64,000 bases of DNA from Flammeovirga pectinis (GTDB lineage Bacteria > Bacteroidota > Bacteroidia > Cytophagales > Flammeovirgaceae), in the NCBI RefSeq assembly GCF_003970675.1, contig NZ_CP034562.1:1302001-1366000 (forward strand). Direction: 5' to 3'. Under the pieces are notes generated by a model. The model did not search any database and was not told the origin of the DNA. It saw only the letters and a list, made by a program, of their open reading frames with translations. Positions 47,859-56,770 of this stretch are shown in pieces. Position 1 is the first letter of the stretch; the number at the start of each line of letters is the position of its first letter. A program made the position numbers and the translations under genes.

Positions 47859-48770
47859 TTAATCATTTATAATGATTTCTATGTTATGTGTAGGGAATGA
47901 TGGAGCCAATGCAGCAGATATTTTAGTTCTTGTTTGCAATAGCTCATTAACATTAATATTTTTTTCTGATGTAGAAACATACAACGCTACAAAATAATTA
48001 CTGCCTAGTTTAGAAATGTAATTTTGATGTTCATTATAAATAGAAGGGAGATTTTCAGAAATAATCTTCTCAATTTTATCATATGATTTTTTATCTTGTA
48101 ATACTCCTCCACCTAATTCAATAAAAGCATCTTTAATAATCTTAATAGGAGTATTAATAAGAACAACCCCCATTATTAATACAATAATAGAGTCGCCAAT
48201 ATATTTTAGAAAACTAAGTACAGAATCTTCAGAAATTAAAGAAACTAAGAGTAAAGAAACACCAATGCCAACCGTTAAAAAGCCATCAATTACAGAAGAC
48301 TTTGTTTCTACGCTTAAAATTGGGCTGTTTAAACCAATTTTTTGATTCTGATTTTTATAATAGTAGGCTATACCAAAAGAGATAATAGCAATAACTACAG
48401 TGTAATAAAGTATAGAGTGTATAACTATAGGTGTAATCGCTTCTCCATTAAAGTAATTGATAATCTTAATACAACTTTGCACTACAGCAACAATTGTAAT
48501 TCCAAAGATTAATATACCTTTAAAGAACACAAAAAATGATTCGAATACATATTTACCAAAAGGAAAAAGACTAGTTCTTGTATGTTTTTTCTTTCCAATA
48601 ATTATTGCTCCAAAAGTGGCCAATGCAGAAATTAAAGAAAAATTTCCATCTAGAAGCATAGCATCTGAGTTAGAAAAATAATAGGTAACCCAACCTGCAA
48701 TAGCCATTAATAAGTTAGCTACAATACCAAATTTTAAAGCTTTTCTCTCAATAATATCTTCATTCATCAT
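47859..48770 (-). CDS. Cation-efflux (CDF) family transporter with atypical metal site
   Basis: This 303-residue protein has a CDF-like layout: about six membrane helices followed by a cytoplasmic ferredoxin-like domain (about 215-303). The helix-2 stretch AMLLDGNFSLISALATFGAI holds Asp41 but has Ser45 where the usual DxxxD motif has its second Asp. The helix-5 stretch SVETKSSVIDGFLTVG lacks the usual His of HxxxD. This matches a divergent CDF subgroup rather than classic zinc exporters, so metal export is not certain. It is a single gene facing the chitinase. A role in metal or other ion efflux is inferred from fold only. Confidence 0.75.
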   Translation of the reverse strand: MMNEDIIERKALKFGIVANLLMAIAGWVTYYFSNSDAMLLDGNFSLISALATFGAIIIGKKKHTRTSLFPFGKYVFESFFVFFKGILIFGITIVAVVQSCIKIINYFNGEAITPIVIHSILYYTVVIAIISFGIAYYYKNQNQKIGLNSPILSVETKSSVIDGFLTVGIGVSLLLVSLISEDSVLSFLKYIGDSIIVLIMGVVLINTPIKIIKDAFIELGGGVLQDKKSYDKIEKIISENLPSIYNEHQNYISKLGSNYFVALYVSTSEKNINVNELLQTRTKISAALAPSFPTHNIEIIIND

Positions 48771-49012
48771 TTAGATAAAAATTTATTTCAACCTTCATTT
48801 TTTATAGCTTAAGCACTCATTATTAATCAAAATTATTTTTTAGTGAAATAAAAAAATAATTCCCATAACATTACGTTTTTAAAAAAAATGTAATAATTTG
48901 AGTACAAATAAACTTTACACCTCTTTACTGAAATATATATAACCAAATCAGTAATGTGACAATCCTACGCATTAAAATTTGAATTGCATTACTTTTTTTA
49001 ATAATTATTACT

Positions 49013-49884
49013 ATGAAATTAAAAATCATTTTACTTTTAGCCTGTGTGTCTTTTTTAGTATGTAGCTGTTCATCTAACGATGACGATACTACCACGCCAA
49101 CTACATTACCAACAAATGATGATGACGATCAAGATGATGACGCTACTGGCAATACAGATTCGGATTCTACAAATGTAGATACAGATACTCCTGATACTGA
49201 TGCAGACGCAGATAGTGACGCTGACGATGAAGTAGATTTAACAGTGTATCAAAAAATATATGGAGCTTCAGATATATATGTAGACGGAGACTTTGTAGTG
49301 ATAGAAGTGAATGGTCTTCCAGATCATAATAGCCCTTATTATCAAGATACAGAGTGGTCTGATCGTTATGAGGATAACACAACTCAAGGATTCCACTTAA
49401 ACCCAAATAGAATTTCTTCTGCAGATAGAACAATGCGTATTCCATTGCATCCAGAAGAAGATCCTAACCATGAGGATACTGCTTTAGGGATTATGGAGTT
49501 GCCGTTAATGGTGTAGCATTATTTAACCAATATGCAGGTCCTAACGATCAACCGTTAACAAATGAAATTGTCTCTTTTGATCAATATAATGGTCACCCAC
49601 AAGGGCAGGGAGTTTATCATTACCATATAGAACCTACTTATTTAACAAGTAAAGATGATATCGGTAACGATGGATTAATAGGTTTCTTATTAGATGGTTT
49701 CCCTGTATATGGTCCTTTTGAAAACAATGCAGCTGTTATTAATACAGATCTGGATGATTACCACGGTCATTCTCATGCTACGGTAGATTACCCAGATGGT
49801 ATTTATCATTATCATATTACAGCAGATGCACCTTATATTAACGGAAATGGATTTTATGGAACGCCGGGTACATCTACTGAGTAA
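49013..49884 (+). pseudogene. YHYH-domain lipoprotein gene interrupted by a one-base frameshift
   Basis: The first frame (49013-49516) gives a lipoprotein with lipobox VCSC, a long Asp/Thr-rich linker (about 22-78), then DIYVDGDFVVIEVNGLPDHN. It runs out of frame after LGIM and stops at 49514. One frame over, the protein resumes as GVALFNQYAGPND and GVYHYHIEP, then FLLDGFPVYGPF and GIYHYHITAD, and stops at 49882. The two halves together form one YHYH-domain protein of about 290 residues. Adding one G at 49495-49496 restores the frame and gives LGIMGVAVNGVALFN. The break is a real mutation, a read error or, less likely, programmed slippage; there is no obvious slippery run. It leads a tight cluster with the MORN-repeat and SCO1 genes. 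Confidence 0.82.
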
Positions 49885-50455
49885 TTTATTTTTCACTTAT
49901 ATACTTTTGATTACAACCTTTTCTTGTCAGCAAATTGAACAAGAAGAGGTTGTAAACCTTAAAGTTGCAACTGTAGATGCTAAAGACGTTAAGTTCAAAT
50001 CTTCTAAGGGAGTTTTTTATGTAAATGGACAGGTATTCTCTGGAGAAATTTATTGGACGTACAGAAATGGTACGGATACTTTAAGAGTAAAAAGATATTG
50101 GAAAGGGTTAAAAGAGGGGCAATGGACTCGATATTATCCCGATAGAAGTATTCAAGAATACAGGTTCTTTCATAAAAATAAGAAAGAAGGAGAATATGTT
50201 GGGTTTTATCCGAATGGAGAAATGAAATTTGAATATCATCTTACACATGGTGTTTATGAAGGAAATAACCGAGCTTGGAATAAAGATGGAAGGTTAATTT
50301 CTGACATGAACTATGTGGTAGGGAGCGAAGAAGGTGCTCAGAAAGTTTGGTATGATAACGGAAAAATAAAATCCAACTATGTAATTAAAAATGGTAGACG
50401 CTACGGTTTGTTAGGAACTAAAAATTGTATAAATGTTACAGACTCAATTTTTTAA
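49856..50455 (+). CDS. MORN-repeat (YwqK-type) lipoprotein
   Basis: From the ATG at 49856 the product has 199 residues with a signal peptide and lipobox TFSC; an in-frame ATG at 49796 would give a 20-residue extension that does not look like a leader. The mature part has MORN-like beta-hairpin repeats ('KEGQWTRYYPDRSIQEYRF', 'KEGEYVGFYPNGEMKFEY', 'WYDNGKIKSNYVIKNG'). Annotation pipelines often name such proteins YwqK-family antitoxins, but no toxin is here. It overlaps the YHYH gene end by 29 bp and the SCO1 gene start by 23 bp, so the three genes are translated from one message. Function is unknown, likely envelope-associated. Confidence 0.75.
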   Translation: MERRVHLLSNLFFTYILLITTFSCQQIEQEEVVNLKVATVDAKDVKFKSSKGVFYVNGQVFSGEIYWTYRNGTDTLRVKRYWKGLKEGQWTRYYPDRSIQEYRFFHKNKKEGEYVGFYPNGEMKFEYHLTHGVYEGNNRAWNKDGRLISDMNYVVGSEEGAQKVWYDNGKIKSNYVIKNGRRYGLLGTKNCINVTDSIF

Positions 50456-51098
50456 ACTTCTTTTGATAGGAGTTCTATTTACAAATTTTTCTTGCACTAA
50501 AGAAAAGACAATTCCTTTTTACACAACCCCAGATTTTACACCTCATTTTATTTCTGATAATGATGAGGTCAATACAAAGATCTTACATAGAATCTCTGAT
50601 TTTTCATTCAAAAACCAGGACAATAAAACCATCACGCAAGAGGCCATTGAAGGAAAGATTCATGTTGCCAATTTTATTTTTACAAGTTGTGGTAGTATTT
50701 GCCCTGTAATGACGGATAACATGAAAATTGTTGAAAGTTATTACAAAAATGATGATGATGTAGCTTTACTTTCATATAGCGTAACACCTTGGATTGATAA
50801 TGTAGAAGTCCTTAAGGAGTATGCTGATATTAAGAATATTAAATCAGAAAATTGGCATTTACTAACGGGGAATAAATCTGCTATTTATACGTTAGCAAGA
50901 ACATCCTATTTTGCAGAAGAAGACCTAGGTTTTACAAAAGATAGTACAGACTTTTTGCATACAGAACATTTTATTTTAGTAGATGGCGATAAAAGAATCA
51001 GAGGAATCTATAATGGTACTCTAACACTTGAAATGAAACAATTAGTAAAGGATATAGAGGAATTAAAAGATGAAAAAAGCATTTTTGCAATGCTATAA
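50433..51098 (+). CDS. SCO1/SenC-family copper-binding thioredoxin-like protein
   Basis: This 221-residue protein has a lipobox-like leader (FTNFSC). It is a thioredoxin fold protein with the CxxxC metal-binding motif in FTSCGSICPVM (about residue 90) and the third ligand His in DFLHTEHFILVDGD (about 178). SCO1 proteins deliver copper to the CuA centre of cytochrome oxidase or act as thiol reductases. It overlaps the MORN gene, so it belongs to the YHYH/MORN cluster. No oxidase gene is in the window. The start ATG at 50433 is chosen because it gives a full export signal. Confidence 0.85.
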   Translation: MLQTQFFKLLLIGVLFTNFSCTKEKTIPFYTTPDFTPHFISDNDEVNTKILHRISDFSFKNQDNKTITQEAIEGKIHVANFIFTSCGSICPVMTDNMKIVESYYKNDDDVALLSYSVTPWIDNVEVLKEYADIKNIKSENWHLLTGNKSAIYTLARTSYFAEEDLGFTKDSTDFLHTEHFILVDGDKRIRGIYNGTLTLEMKQLVKDIEELKDEKSIFAML

Positions 51099-51135
51099 AT
51101 AGTATCCAATAAATGAAGTTTACAATAAAGATAAG

Positions 51136-51165
51136 TTGTAAGTGAATCTTAAATTATTTATTTTG
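51136..51165 (+). promoter_or_regulatory. Possible promoter of the DUF1761 gene
   Basis: TTG at 51136-51138 and TATTTTG at 51159-51165 are separated by 20 bp and lie 37 bp before the ATG. Confidence 0.4.
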
Positions 51166-51202
51166 ATAGTTTACTAACTATTGTATTACTAATAATTTAA
51201 TT

Positions 51203-51616
51203 ATGGACTTTTCTCAGATTAATATTTTAGCTGTAATATGTGCAGCTTTAGCCTCATTTGTTTTAGGAGCTGTTTGGTATAGCGCCATATTTGGAAAGGC
51301 TTGGCAAAAAGAATTAGGATTTACAGATGAGTATCTTCAGAACGGTAGTATGCCACTTATTTTTGGTAGTAGCTTTGTTTTAATGCTTATTATGTCTTTT
51401 GGAATGTCATTATTAATAAGCCATGGAGGTGGAGATGCAATAGATGCTTACACTGGTGGTTTACATGGTTTTGTGATAGGGTTAATGTTTATTGCTACAT
51501 CTATGGGAATAAATTATCTCTACCAACGCAGAAGCATAAAATTATGGTTAATTGATGCAGGATATCAAATAACCTTTTTAACAATACAAGGAGTAATACT
51601 TGGTGCGTGGCACTAA
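51203..51616 (+). CDS. DUF1761-family small membrane protein
   Basis: This 137-residue protein has four hydrophobic helices. The first helix and following loop read FVLGAVWYSAIFGKAWQKELG, the hallmark of DUF1761 proteins. The end, LIDAGYQITFLTIQGVILGAW, is also typical of the family. The function of the family is unknown. The gene stands alone between the SCO1 gene and a strong bidirectional terminator, with a promoter-like element just upstream. Confidence 0.78.
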   Translation: MDFSQINILAVICAALASFVLGAVWYSAIFGKAWQKELGFTDEYLQNGSMPLIFGSSFVLMLIMSFGMSLLISHGGGDAIDAYTGGLHGFVIGLMFIATSMGINYLYQRRSIKLWLIDAGYQITFLTIQGVILGAWH

Positions 51617-51658
51617 AAAATAGGGCTATCTCAGATAAAGAGATAGCCCTATTTTTTT
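51615..51658. terminator. Bidirectional terminator after the DUF1761 gene
   Basis: A stem of about 16 bp built on TAGGGCTATCT and AGATAGCCCTA is flanked by A and T runs on both sides, between convergent genes. Confidence 0.92.
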
Positions 51659-52070
51659 ATTGATATAATTGAGTGGGATTGGTTCTAATAGCATGGTTGA
51701 GTAAGCTATATCGAACTTGCATTAAATCCTCTTCAATTTTGCCGATAAGATTATTCCAATGGTTTTGAATTTCAGATAGGTAATTTAATTCCTCTGTTTT
51801 TTTAGTTTTGATTTGGTAACCAATTAACTTCAATAACTCATCTACACTATATCTAGTATCAAAATGATTTTCAACAAGTAATTGTGTTGTATTTACAGGT
51901 TCATCTTTATGTGCATTGATTATGTTTTCTAGTACTTTTTTAGCAAAATCATTTGCAGGGAAATTCATATAACCAATAATATCATGTAGAGATAGTGTCA
52001 TTTTCGTTGCTTCTGGAACAACAGAAAAATAACCAAGTTGGATTTCCTTCTTAAGAATTAAATGCTTCAT
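51657..52070 (-). CDS. Hypothetical cytoplasmic protein, 137 residues
   Basis: I do not recognise this gene. The product has no signal peptide or membrane helix and appears mostly helical, with an amphipathic C-terminal half (EELNYLSEIQNHWNNLIGKI) that could form a coiled coil. The start ATG at 52070 is followed by MKHLILKKEIQLGYFSV. It is a single gene facing the DUF1761 gene and divergent from the MOSC gene. Codon use and base composition resemble the neighbours. Confidence 0.65.
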   Translation of the reverse strand: MKHLILKKEIQLGYFSVVPEATKMTLSLHDIIGYMNFPANDFAKKVLENIINAHKDEPVNTTQLLVENHFDTRYSVDELLKLIGYQIKTKKTEELNYLSEIQNHWNNLIGKIEEDLMQVRYSLLNHAIRTNPTQLYQ

Positions 52071-52223
52071 GGTCTCAATTATTAGGTTTTAAATTGTATT
52101 TGAGTACTTCTTTTTATACGCATTTCAAAAATAATTGATTCAATAATAATGTTAAAGAACTAATTAATATTAGAAAACAATATACTATTTTTGATAATTA
52201 TCCATTTTCTAAGTCAAAACATC

Positions 52224-53003
52224 ATGAAAATCAATAAAATACAAGTATTTCCAATTAAATCTCTAGATCCGGTAGTTTTACAAGAAGTTGAGATCACTAA
52301 TGGAGGAACATTAAAATGGGATAGGCGTTTTGGTATTCACAGAAAAAGTGATGGAAGAACAGTAAACGGAAAGAAATACCCAAAAATTCATCAGTTAAGA
52401 AGTACTTTTGATTTAGAGAACATGATAGTAGAATTTTGGTCGGAGGATTTTCCTTTATCAAAATTTTCTTTAAAAAATGATCTTGTAAAAATTGGAGTAT
52501 ATTTATCAGAGTTTTTTGAAGAAGAAGTTTACCTTTTAGAAAATGAGAATACAGGTTTTCCAGATCATACCTCAGGCAATGTTGGTGCTTCTTTAATTTC
52601 TACACAAACGTTAGAAAAAGTAGGGCAGTGGTTTAATTTACCTGTAGAAGAAGTACTTAGAAGAATGAGAATGAACATTGTTATAGATGCTCCTTCTGCT
52701 TTTTATGAAGACAATTTATTAGGGGTTGATAAACTTCATCCTAAACCATTTAAAATTGGTGCAATACAATTAAATGGCTATAAACCTTGCGAACGTTGCC
52801 CAGTACCTACAAGAGATTCTTATACAGGTGAAGTAATAAAAGGGTTTCAGAAAGAATTTTTACAAAAAAGACTACAGTTAGATCCATCTATTAAGACCAA
52901 TATTTTGTATAAACATGCGTATATGTGTGGTATTGTGTTAACAATAGATCAAGCATCTTACGGTCAAGTATTAACCCTTAATGAAATAATAGAGAACGAA
53001 TAA
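52224..53003 (+). CDS. MOSC-domain protein with MOSC N-terminal beta-barrel
   Basis: The product has 259 residues from the ATG at 52224; an earlier TTG at 52191 would only add an unlikely leader. It starts with the MOSC_N barrel (INKIQVFPIKSLDPV). The MOSC domain follows, with RMRMNIVIDAPSAFYED and the Cys pair in CERCPVPTRDSYTGEV, typical of YcbX/mARC-like proteins. Those proteins bind molybdenum cofactor through a conserved Cys and reduce N-hydroxylated compounds. No molybdopterin genes are nearby. Length is near that of the stand-alone MOSC proteins, without the ferredoxin domain of YcbX. Confidence 0.82.
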   Translation: MKINKIQVFPIKSLDPVVLQEVEITNGGTLKWDRRFGIHRKSDGRTVNGKKYPKIHQLRSTFDLENMIVEFWSEDFPLSKFSLKNDLVKIGVYLSEFFEEEVYLLENENTGFPDHTSGNVGASLISTQTLEKVGQWFNLPVEEVLRRMRMNIVIDAPSAFYEDNLLGVDKLHPKPFKIGAIQLNGYKPCERCPVPTRDSYTGEVIKGFQKEFLQKRLQLDPSIKTNILYKHAYMCGIVLTIDQASYGQVLTLNEIIENE

Positions 53004-53223
53004 ACCTCTATTGAGAAACATTTATAAAAATGTTTACTTTTAGAAGTGATTTTTTTACACCACGATAAACTATTGACGTAGAACTATTTATTTTTTCTAC
53101 TGATTTAAATCTTCAAAATTCACGTAAATGAAGTGTAAACTGTATGTTTTTTAGCAGTTTAAGTTTCAGAATTTTAGTGTAATTTTATAAAAAATAATAA
53201 TTAAAGAAAAACGAGATCTTACT

Positions 53224-54234
53224 ATGAAAGTCGCTGTATTTGGAACAAAGTCATACGATAAAGAATTTTTTAAATTAGAAGGCGTTAATACAACTCATGA
53301 GCTTGTATTTTTCGAATCTCGTTTACGTGTTAAAACAGCTAGTTTAGCAAAAGGTTTTGATGCAGTATGTGTATTTGTAAACGATGTTGTGGATACAGAG
53401 TGTATTCAGATGCTTGCATCTTATGGTGTTAAAGTAATTGCATTACGTTGCGCAGGTTTTAATAATGTAGATTTAGAAGAAGCAGAAAAGCAAGGAATAG
53501 AAGTATTAAGAGTGCCTGCTTATTCTCCTTATGCAGTAGCAGAACATACATTGGCATTAATTCTTACTTTAAATAGAAAAACACATAAAGCATATAACAG
53601 AGTTAGAGAGGGTAATTTCTCTTTAGATCGTTTAACTGGTTTTGATATTCATGGTAAAACTGTAGGAATTATTGGTACAGGTAAAATTGGCCAAATCTTC
53701 GCAAATATCATGAAAGGTATGGGTTGTAAAGTAATTGGTTTTGATTTATACCCAAACAAGCAACTAGAAGAAGATGGTTTATTGGAATATATGTCTTTAA
53801 ACGACTTATTAGAGCAGTCTGATATTATATCATTACACTGTCCATTAACTCCTCAAACACATCATATAATAAATGATCATTCTATTTGGAGAATGAAAAA
53901 AGGAGCAATGCTTATCAATACATCAAGAGGTAGATTAATTGATACTGAGTCTGCTATTAGAGCATTATCAAAAGGTCATTTAGGATATCTTGGAATTGAT
54001 GTATATGAGCAAGAAGAAAAATTATTCTTCAGAGATTTATCAGAAACATTAATTAGAGATGAAAAGATGTTGAATTTAATGTCTTTCCCAAATGTATTAG
54101 TAACGGGGCATCAAGCTTTTTTTACAGATACAGCTCTATCTCAAATTGCTAAAGTTACTTTAGGTAATCTTACTTCTTTTGAAAATGGAGAAGAATTAGT
54201 AAATAAAGTAGGTACAGAAGCTATTAAAGCATAG
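53224..54234 (+). CDS. ldhA: D-lactate dehydrogenase (2-hydroxyacid dehydrogenase)
   Basis: This 336-residue NAD-dependent enzyme interconverts pyruvate and D-lactate. The dinucleotide motif GIIGTGKIGQIFA lies near residue 150. The catalytic trio falls at the standard family positions: Arg235 in TSRGRLID, Glu264 in DVYEQEE and His296 in VTGHQAFFT. Extended similarity to LdhA is seen in RCAGFNNVDLEEAEKQGIEV and VPAYSPYAVAEHTLAL. The gene is monocistronic with a strong terminator after it. It suggests fermentative capacity when oxygen is low. Confidence 0.92.
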   Translation: MKVAVFGTKSYDKEFFKLEGVNTTHELVFFESRLRVKTASLAKGFDAVCVFVNDVVDTECIQMLASYGVKVIALRCAGFNNVDLEEAEKQGIEVLRVPAYSPYAVAEHTLALILTLNRKTHKAYNRVREGNFSLDRLTGFDIHGKTVGIIGTGKIGQIFANIMKGMGCKVIGFDLYPNKQLEEDGLLEYMSLNDLLEQSDIISLHCPLTPQTHHIINDHSIWRMKKGAMLINTSRGRLIDTESAIRALSKGHLGYLGIDVYEQEEKLFFRDLSETLIRDEKMLNLMSFPNVLVTGHQAFFTDTALSQIAKVTLGNLTSFENGEELVNKVGTEAIKA

Positions 54235-54248
54235 TAGAACCTATACAT

Positions 54249-54290
54249 AAAAAAATCCACTGATTAAATATTAATCAGTGGATTTTTTTG
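54249..54290. terminator. Bidirectional terminator after ldhA
   Basis: A perfect stem built on ATCCACTGATTA and TAATCAGTGGAT (54255-54266 and 54272-54283) is flanked by A7 and T7, between convergent genes. Confidence 0.93.
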
Positions 54291-54304
54291 TAATACAATT
54301 TTAT

Positions 54305-55027
54305 TTATTTTTCATCAACACAAAGTTGATCATATACATAAACATGTTCAGCAAAATCTTTCCATTTAAATTTATCACCTTCGTAATATTTATTGAAGAT
54401 ATCTGGACATTTATCAAAAATTACTTTTCTAGCTTCTTTTTCGTATTTCTTTTTTTCAATTAAAATAGCTCGGTTAGATCCCACATTTGTAACCAAGTAA
54501 GACTTATCTATACCACCTGTTACTTTAATACCTCCAACATCTAAACCTCCAGTTTGTTTGGCATTAGGATCTTTGTAAACCTTAATAACATGGTCAAAAC
54601 CAGGGTTTAATAATTGCATAAGGGCAAATTTATTTTTCTTTCCCGGTAGAATCGCTTGTTCATAATAAGCATATTCTTGGTCTACTATATCATCAAAATT
54701 ACGACCAGAAAGTTCCTTAATAGAACCAGCATTAGCAGATTGTTCTAATTTAAATAAGTCTTTTGGTTTTACTGCAAACTCCTTAATTTGGTCTGCTTTA
54801 AATTTGTGTTTTGTACCATCAATATCTTTAATGGTCACACTTTTTAGAATGTTATTAGTAAGTGAAGCTGTACTTACCTTACCCGTAATCTTGGTGCCAT
54901 CGTTCAAAATTACATAAGCTTCTTTAGAAGAAACCATACCTTGTACGGATAATGCGGGTAAAAATGATTGTGCATAAATTGCTGTAGATAGAAATATGCA
55001 GACGATAAAAGAAATTAGATTTTTCAT
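54305..55027 (-). CDS. Secreted hypothetical protein, 240 residues
   Basis: The protein has a signal peptide (about 1-19, ending IYAQ). It is followed by a beta-rich segment 'AYVILNDGTKITGKVSTASL' and 'HKFKADQIKEFAVKP', which looks like an SH3-like or small barrel fold. The C-terminal half includes KYEKEARKVIFDKCPDIFNKYY with two Cys residues (KCPDIF and QLCVDEK). I do not recognise a named family, though such proteins are common in marine Bacteroidota. It probably works in the periplasm. It stands divergent from the small membrane protein at 55172. Confidence 0.7.
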   Translation of the reverse strand: MKNLISFIVCIFLSTAIYAQSFLPALSVQGMVSSKEAYVILNDGTKITGKVSTASLTNNILKSVTIKDIDGTKHKFKADQIKEFAVKPKDLFKLEQSANAGSIKELSGRNFDDIVDQEYAYYEQAILPGKKNKFALMQLLNPGFDHVIKVYKDPNAKQTGGLDVGGIKVTGGIDKSYLVTNVGSNRAILIEKKKYEKEARKVIFDKCPDIFNKYYEGDKFKWKDFAEHVYVYDQLCVDEK

Positions 55028-55171
55028 TATATTTTTTAATTGTTCATAGGGTTATTTAACGTATTTTAAGTTGATAACGGACACAAAAAGAAATTAATAA
55101 CTGCAAATATTGGAACTATTAATAATTTTCATCGTAACTTAATATTATAACAAGAACTATAATTAGAATTT

Positions 55172-55534
55172 ATGAAAAAAAGTCAAGCAACAACACTTGT
55201 AACTGCTATTGCTGCAGGCGCTGCATTAACTACTGGATTAGTAATTAAAACTAGAAAATATATGCAGAAGAAAAGATTAGATGAAGGAGATTACCTTTAT
55301 CCATATCTTGACTTTATTAAAAAGAAAATAAATAATGGTAAAAACTCTATCATTATTACTCCAGAAGATTCGCCTTTTAAATTTATTACGCTATCTGTAA
55401 GAGATGCTGGTAAGAAAAAATTAATCCTTGCAGATTATGAAGGTGCAGCTAAAGGACGTGGTCGTAAAGATCTATTAAAATATAAAAATGGTAAGCTTAC
55501 TTTTGTAAAGCCTATTATTGAATACGCAATGTAA
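55172..55534 (+). CDS. Small hypothetical membrane protein, 120 residues
   Basis: The product has one N-terminal membrane helix (about residues 7-26, ALTTGLVIKTRKYMQKK after it) and a soluble basic domain with a beta-strand-rich look (NSIIITPEDSPFKFITLSV, KLILADYEG). The positive residues after the helix suggest the soluble part is cytoplasmic. It is not recognised as a known family. It has its own terminator. The ATG at 55172 is the only sensible start. Confidence 0.65.
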   Translation: MKKSQATTLVTAIAAGAALTTGLVIKTRKYMQKKRLDEGDYLYPYLDFIKKKINNGKNSIIITPEDSPFKFITLSVRDAGKKKLILADYEGAAKGRGRKDLLKYKNGKLTFVKPIIEYAM

Positions 55535-55550
55535 TTACGGTTATTTGCTT

Positions 55551-55589
55551 AAAAATGCCTTCTCAGTACAACTGGGAAGGCATTTTTAT
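55551..55589. terminator. Bidirectional terminator
   Basis: A 17-bp stem with one mismatch (55551-55567 with 55571-55587, core TGCCTTC) has A and T runs at its ends, between convergent genes. Confidence 0.9.
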
Positions 55590-55619
55590 TTTAAAAATAC
55601 ATGTAGTATTCTAAAATGC

Positions 55620-56708
55620 TTACAGTGTGTATTTACCAATATGGGTAGTTAAATCACCGCCAATGTATAAAAAACCATTGTGCTCTTCTACAGAACTTGC
55701 TTCAGAAACTATAACTCCAGTGGTATCATAATAGGTTTTCATTATAGTACCTTCACTACTTAAATGCATCAACATACCAAATGCCTCTTGTTTTGGTTGT
55801 AGCCACATTGGTGTGCTGTAAATAATCTTTTTTAGTGTAGTATTTGGCTGTATTTTATCTAGAATATCGCTTCGTCTTGTACTAAATCCAACCCAAAAAG
55901 AACCATCTTTTCTTTTAGAAACTCCGTTAGGAATACCTGGTAAATTATCAATAAAAATATCTGTAGTTCCCTTATATTTTCCAGTAATCCAGTACCTCAT
56001 AATTCTATATTTTGTAAGATCAACCATCAAAACAAAATCATTATCTTTAGAGACGGCCACACCATTTCCAAAGTAGGCCCCATCAATTAATGTTTTTACT
56101 TTTTTTGTTGATGGATCATAACTGTATAAGCCACCATCTGCTTTCACTTCCATCAGTAGTTTTCTTGCATTTTTTTTACTGAATGTCATTTTAGAGGAGG
56201 TACTTGAAAAATAAATGATACTGTTCTCAGCAATATCTACATCATTGGGAATAAGAAAAGGTCTGCCATACTCATCTTTTGATGCTAGTACAGTAATTTT
56301 TCCTTTTGGGTTAACACTAATAATTCCTCTTTTTTGATCACATGCTATTAACTGCTGATTTTTATCAAAAACTAAACCTGTAACCCAAGCATCTGTATTG
56401 CAAAAAGTAGTGACTTCTCCATTTGTATCAATTTTTAAAATCCTTCCTTCATCAAAATTTGAACTAGATACATGAACACCACAATAAAGATTACCTTCTT
56501 TATCTATGGCAATATCTTCTGGTCCAACCCATCCTTGTAAATCAATCCATTCTGTAGATTGGAGTAAATTATTAACGGCCATATTCCCTTCTAATTTAGG
56601 TTTTTCGGGAGGTGTCCATGCAAGGGGTTTTAAAGAACAGGCTTGTAGAATAAAGCTAGTTATAAAAAGAAGAGATAGAGAGAAGAGAGTGTTTTTAAAT
56701 TGTTTCAT
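55620..56708 (-). CDS. Strictosidine-synthase/SMP-30-like beta-propeller lipoprotein
   Basis: This 362-residue lipoprotein has the lipobox LQAC (Cys at about 24). The mature part is a six-bladed propeller of the strictosidine synthase-like/SMP-30 type, shown by GPEDIAIDKEGNLYCGV, FGNGVAVSKDNDFVLMVD, RIMRYWITGKYKGTTDIF and LPGIPNGVSKRKDGSFWVG. Members hydrolyse lactones or other small esters; the substrate here is unknown. It is co-directional with the Crp-type regulator gene, whose stop is 62 bp upstream, so the two could share a message. Confidence 0.8.
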   Translation of the reverse strand: MKQFKNTLFSLSLLFITSFILQACSLKPLAWTPPEKPKLEGNMAVNNLLQSTEWIDLQGWVGPEDIAIDKEGNLYCGVHVSSSNFDEGRILKIDTNGEVTTFCNTDAWVTGLVFDKNQQLIACDQKRGIISVNPKGKITVLASKDEYGRPFLIPNDVDIAENSIIYFSSTSSKMTFSKKNARKLLMEVKADGGLYSYDPSTKKVKTLIDGAYFGNGVAVSKDNDFVLMVDLTKYRIMRYWITGKYKGTTDIFIDNLPGIPNGVSKRKDGSFWVGFSTRRSDILDKIQPNTTLKKIIYSTPMWLQPKQEAFGMLMHLSSEGTIMKTYYDTTGVIVSEASSVEEHNGFLYIGGDLTTHIGKYTL

Positions 56709-56770
56709 TCTGATTTATTTTAGTGATACTCAAATGTAAATCAGTCATAAAACTTCTCCATTGACTTTTG

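Noticed and set aside
49856-50455. YwqK-type protein as an antitoxin
   Set aside because: The name comes from automated annotation; it is a lipoprotein with MORN-like repeats and no toxin partner is present.
53018-53040. AT-only stem after the MOSC gene as a terminator
   Set aside because: The stem is short, made of A/T pairs, and has no T run directly after it.
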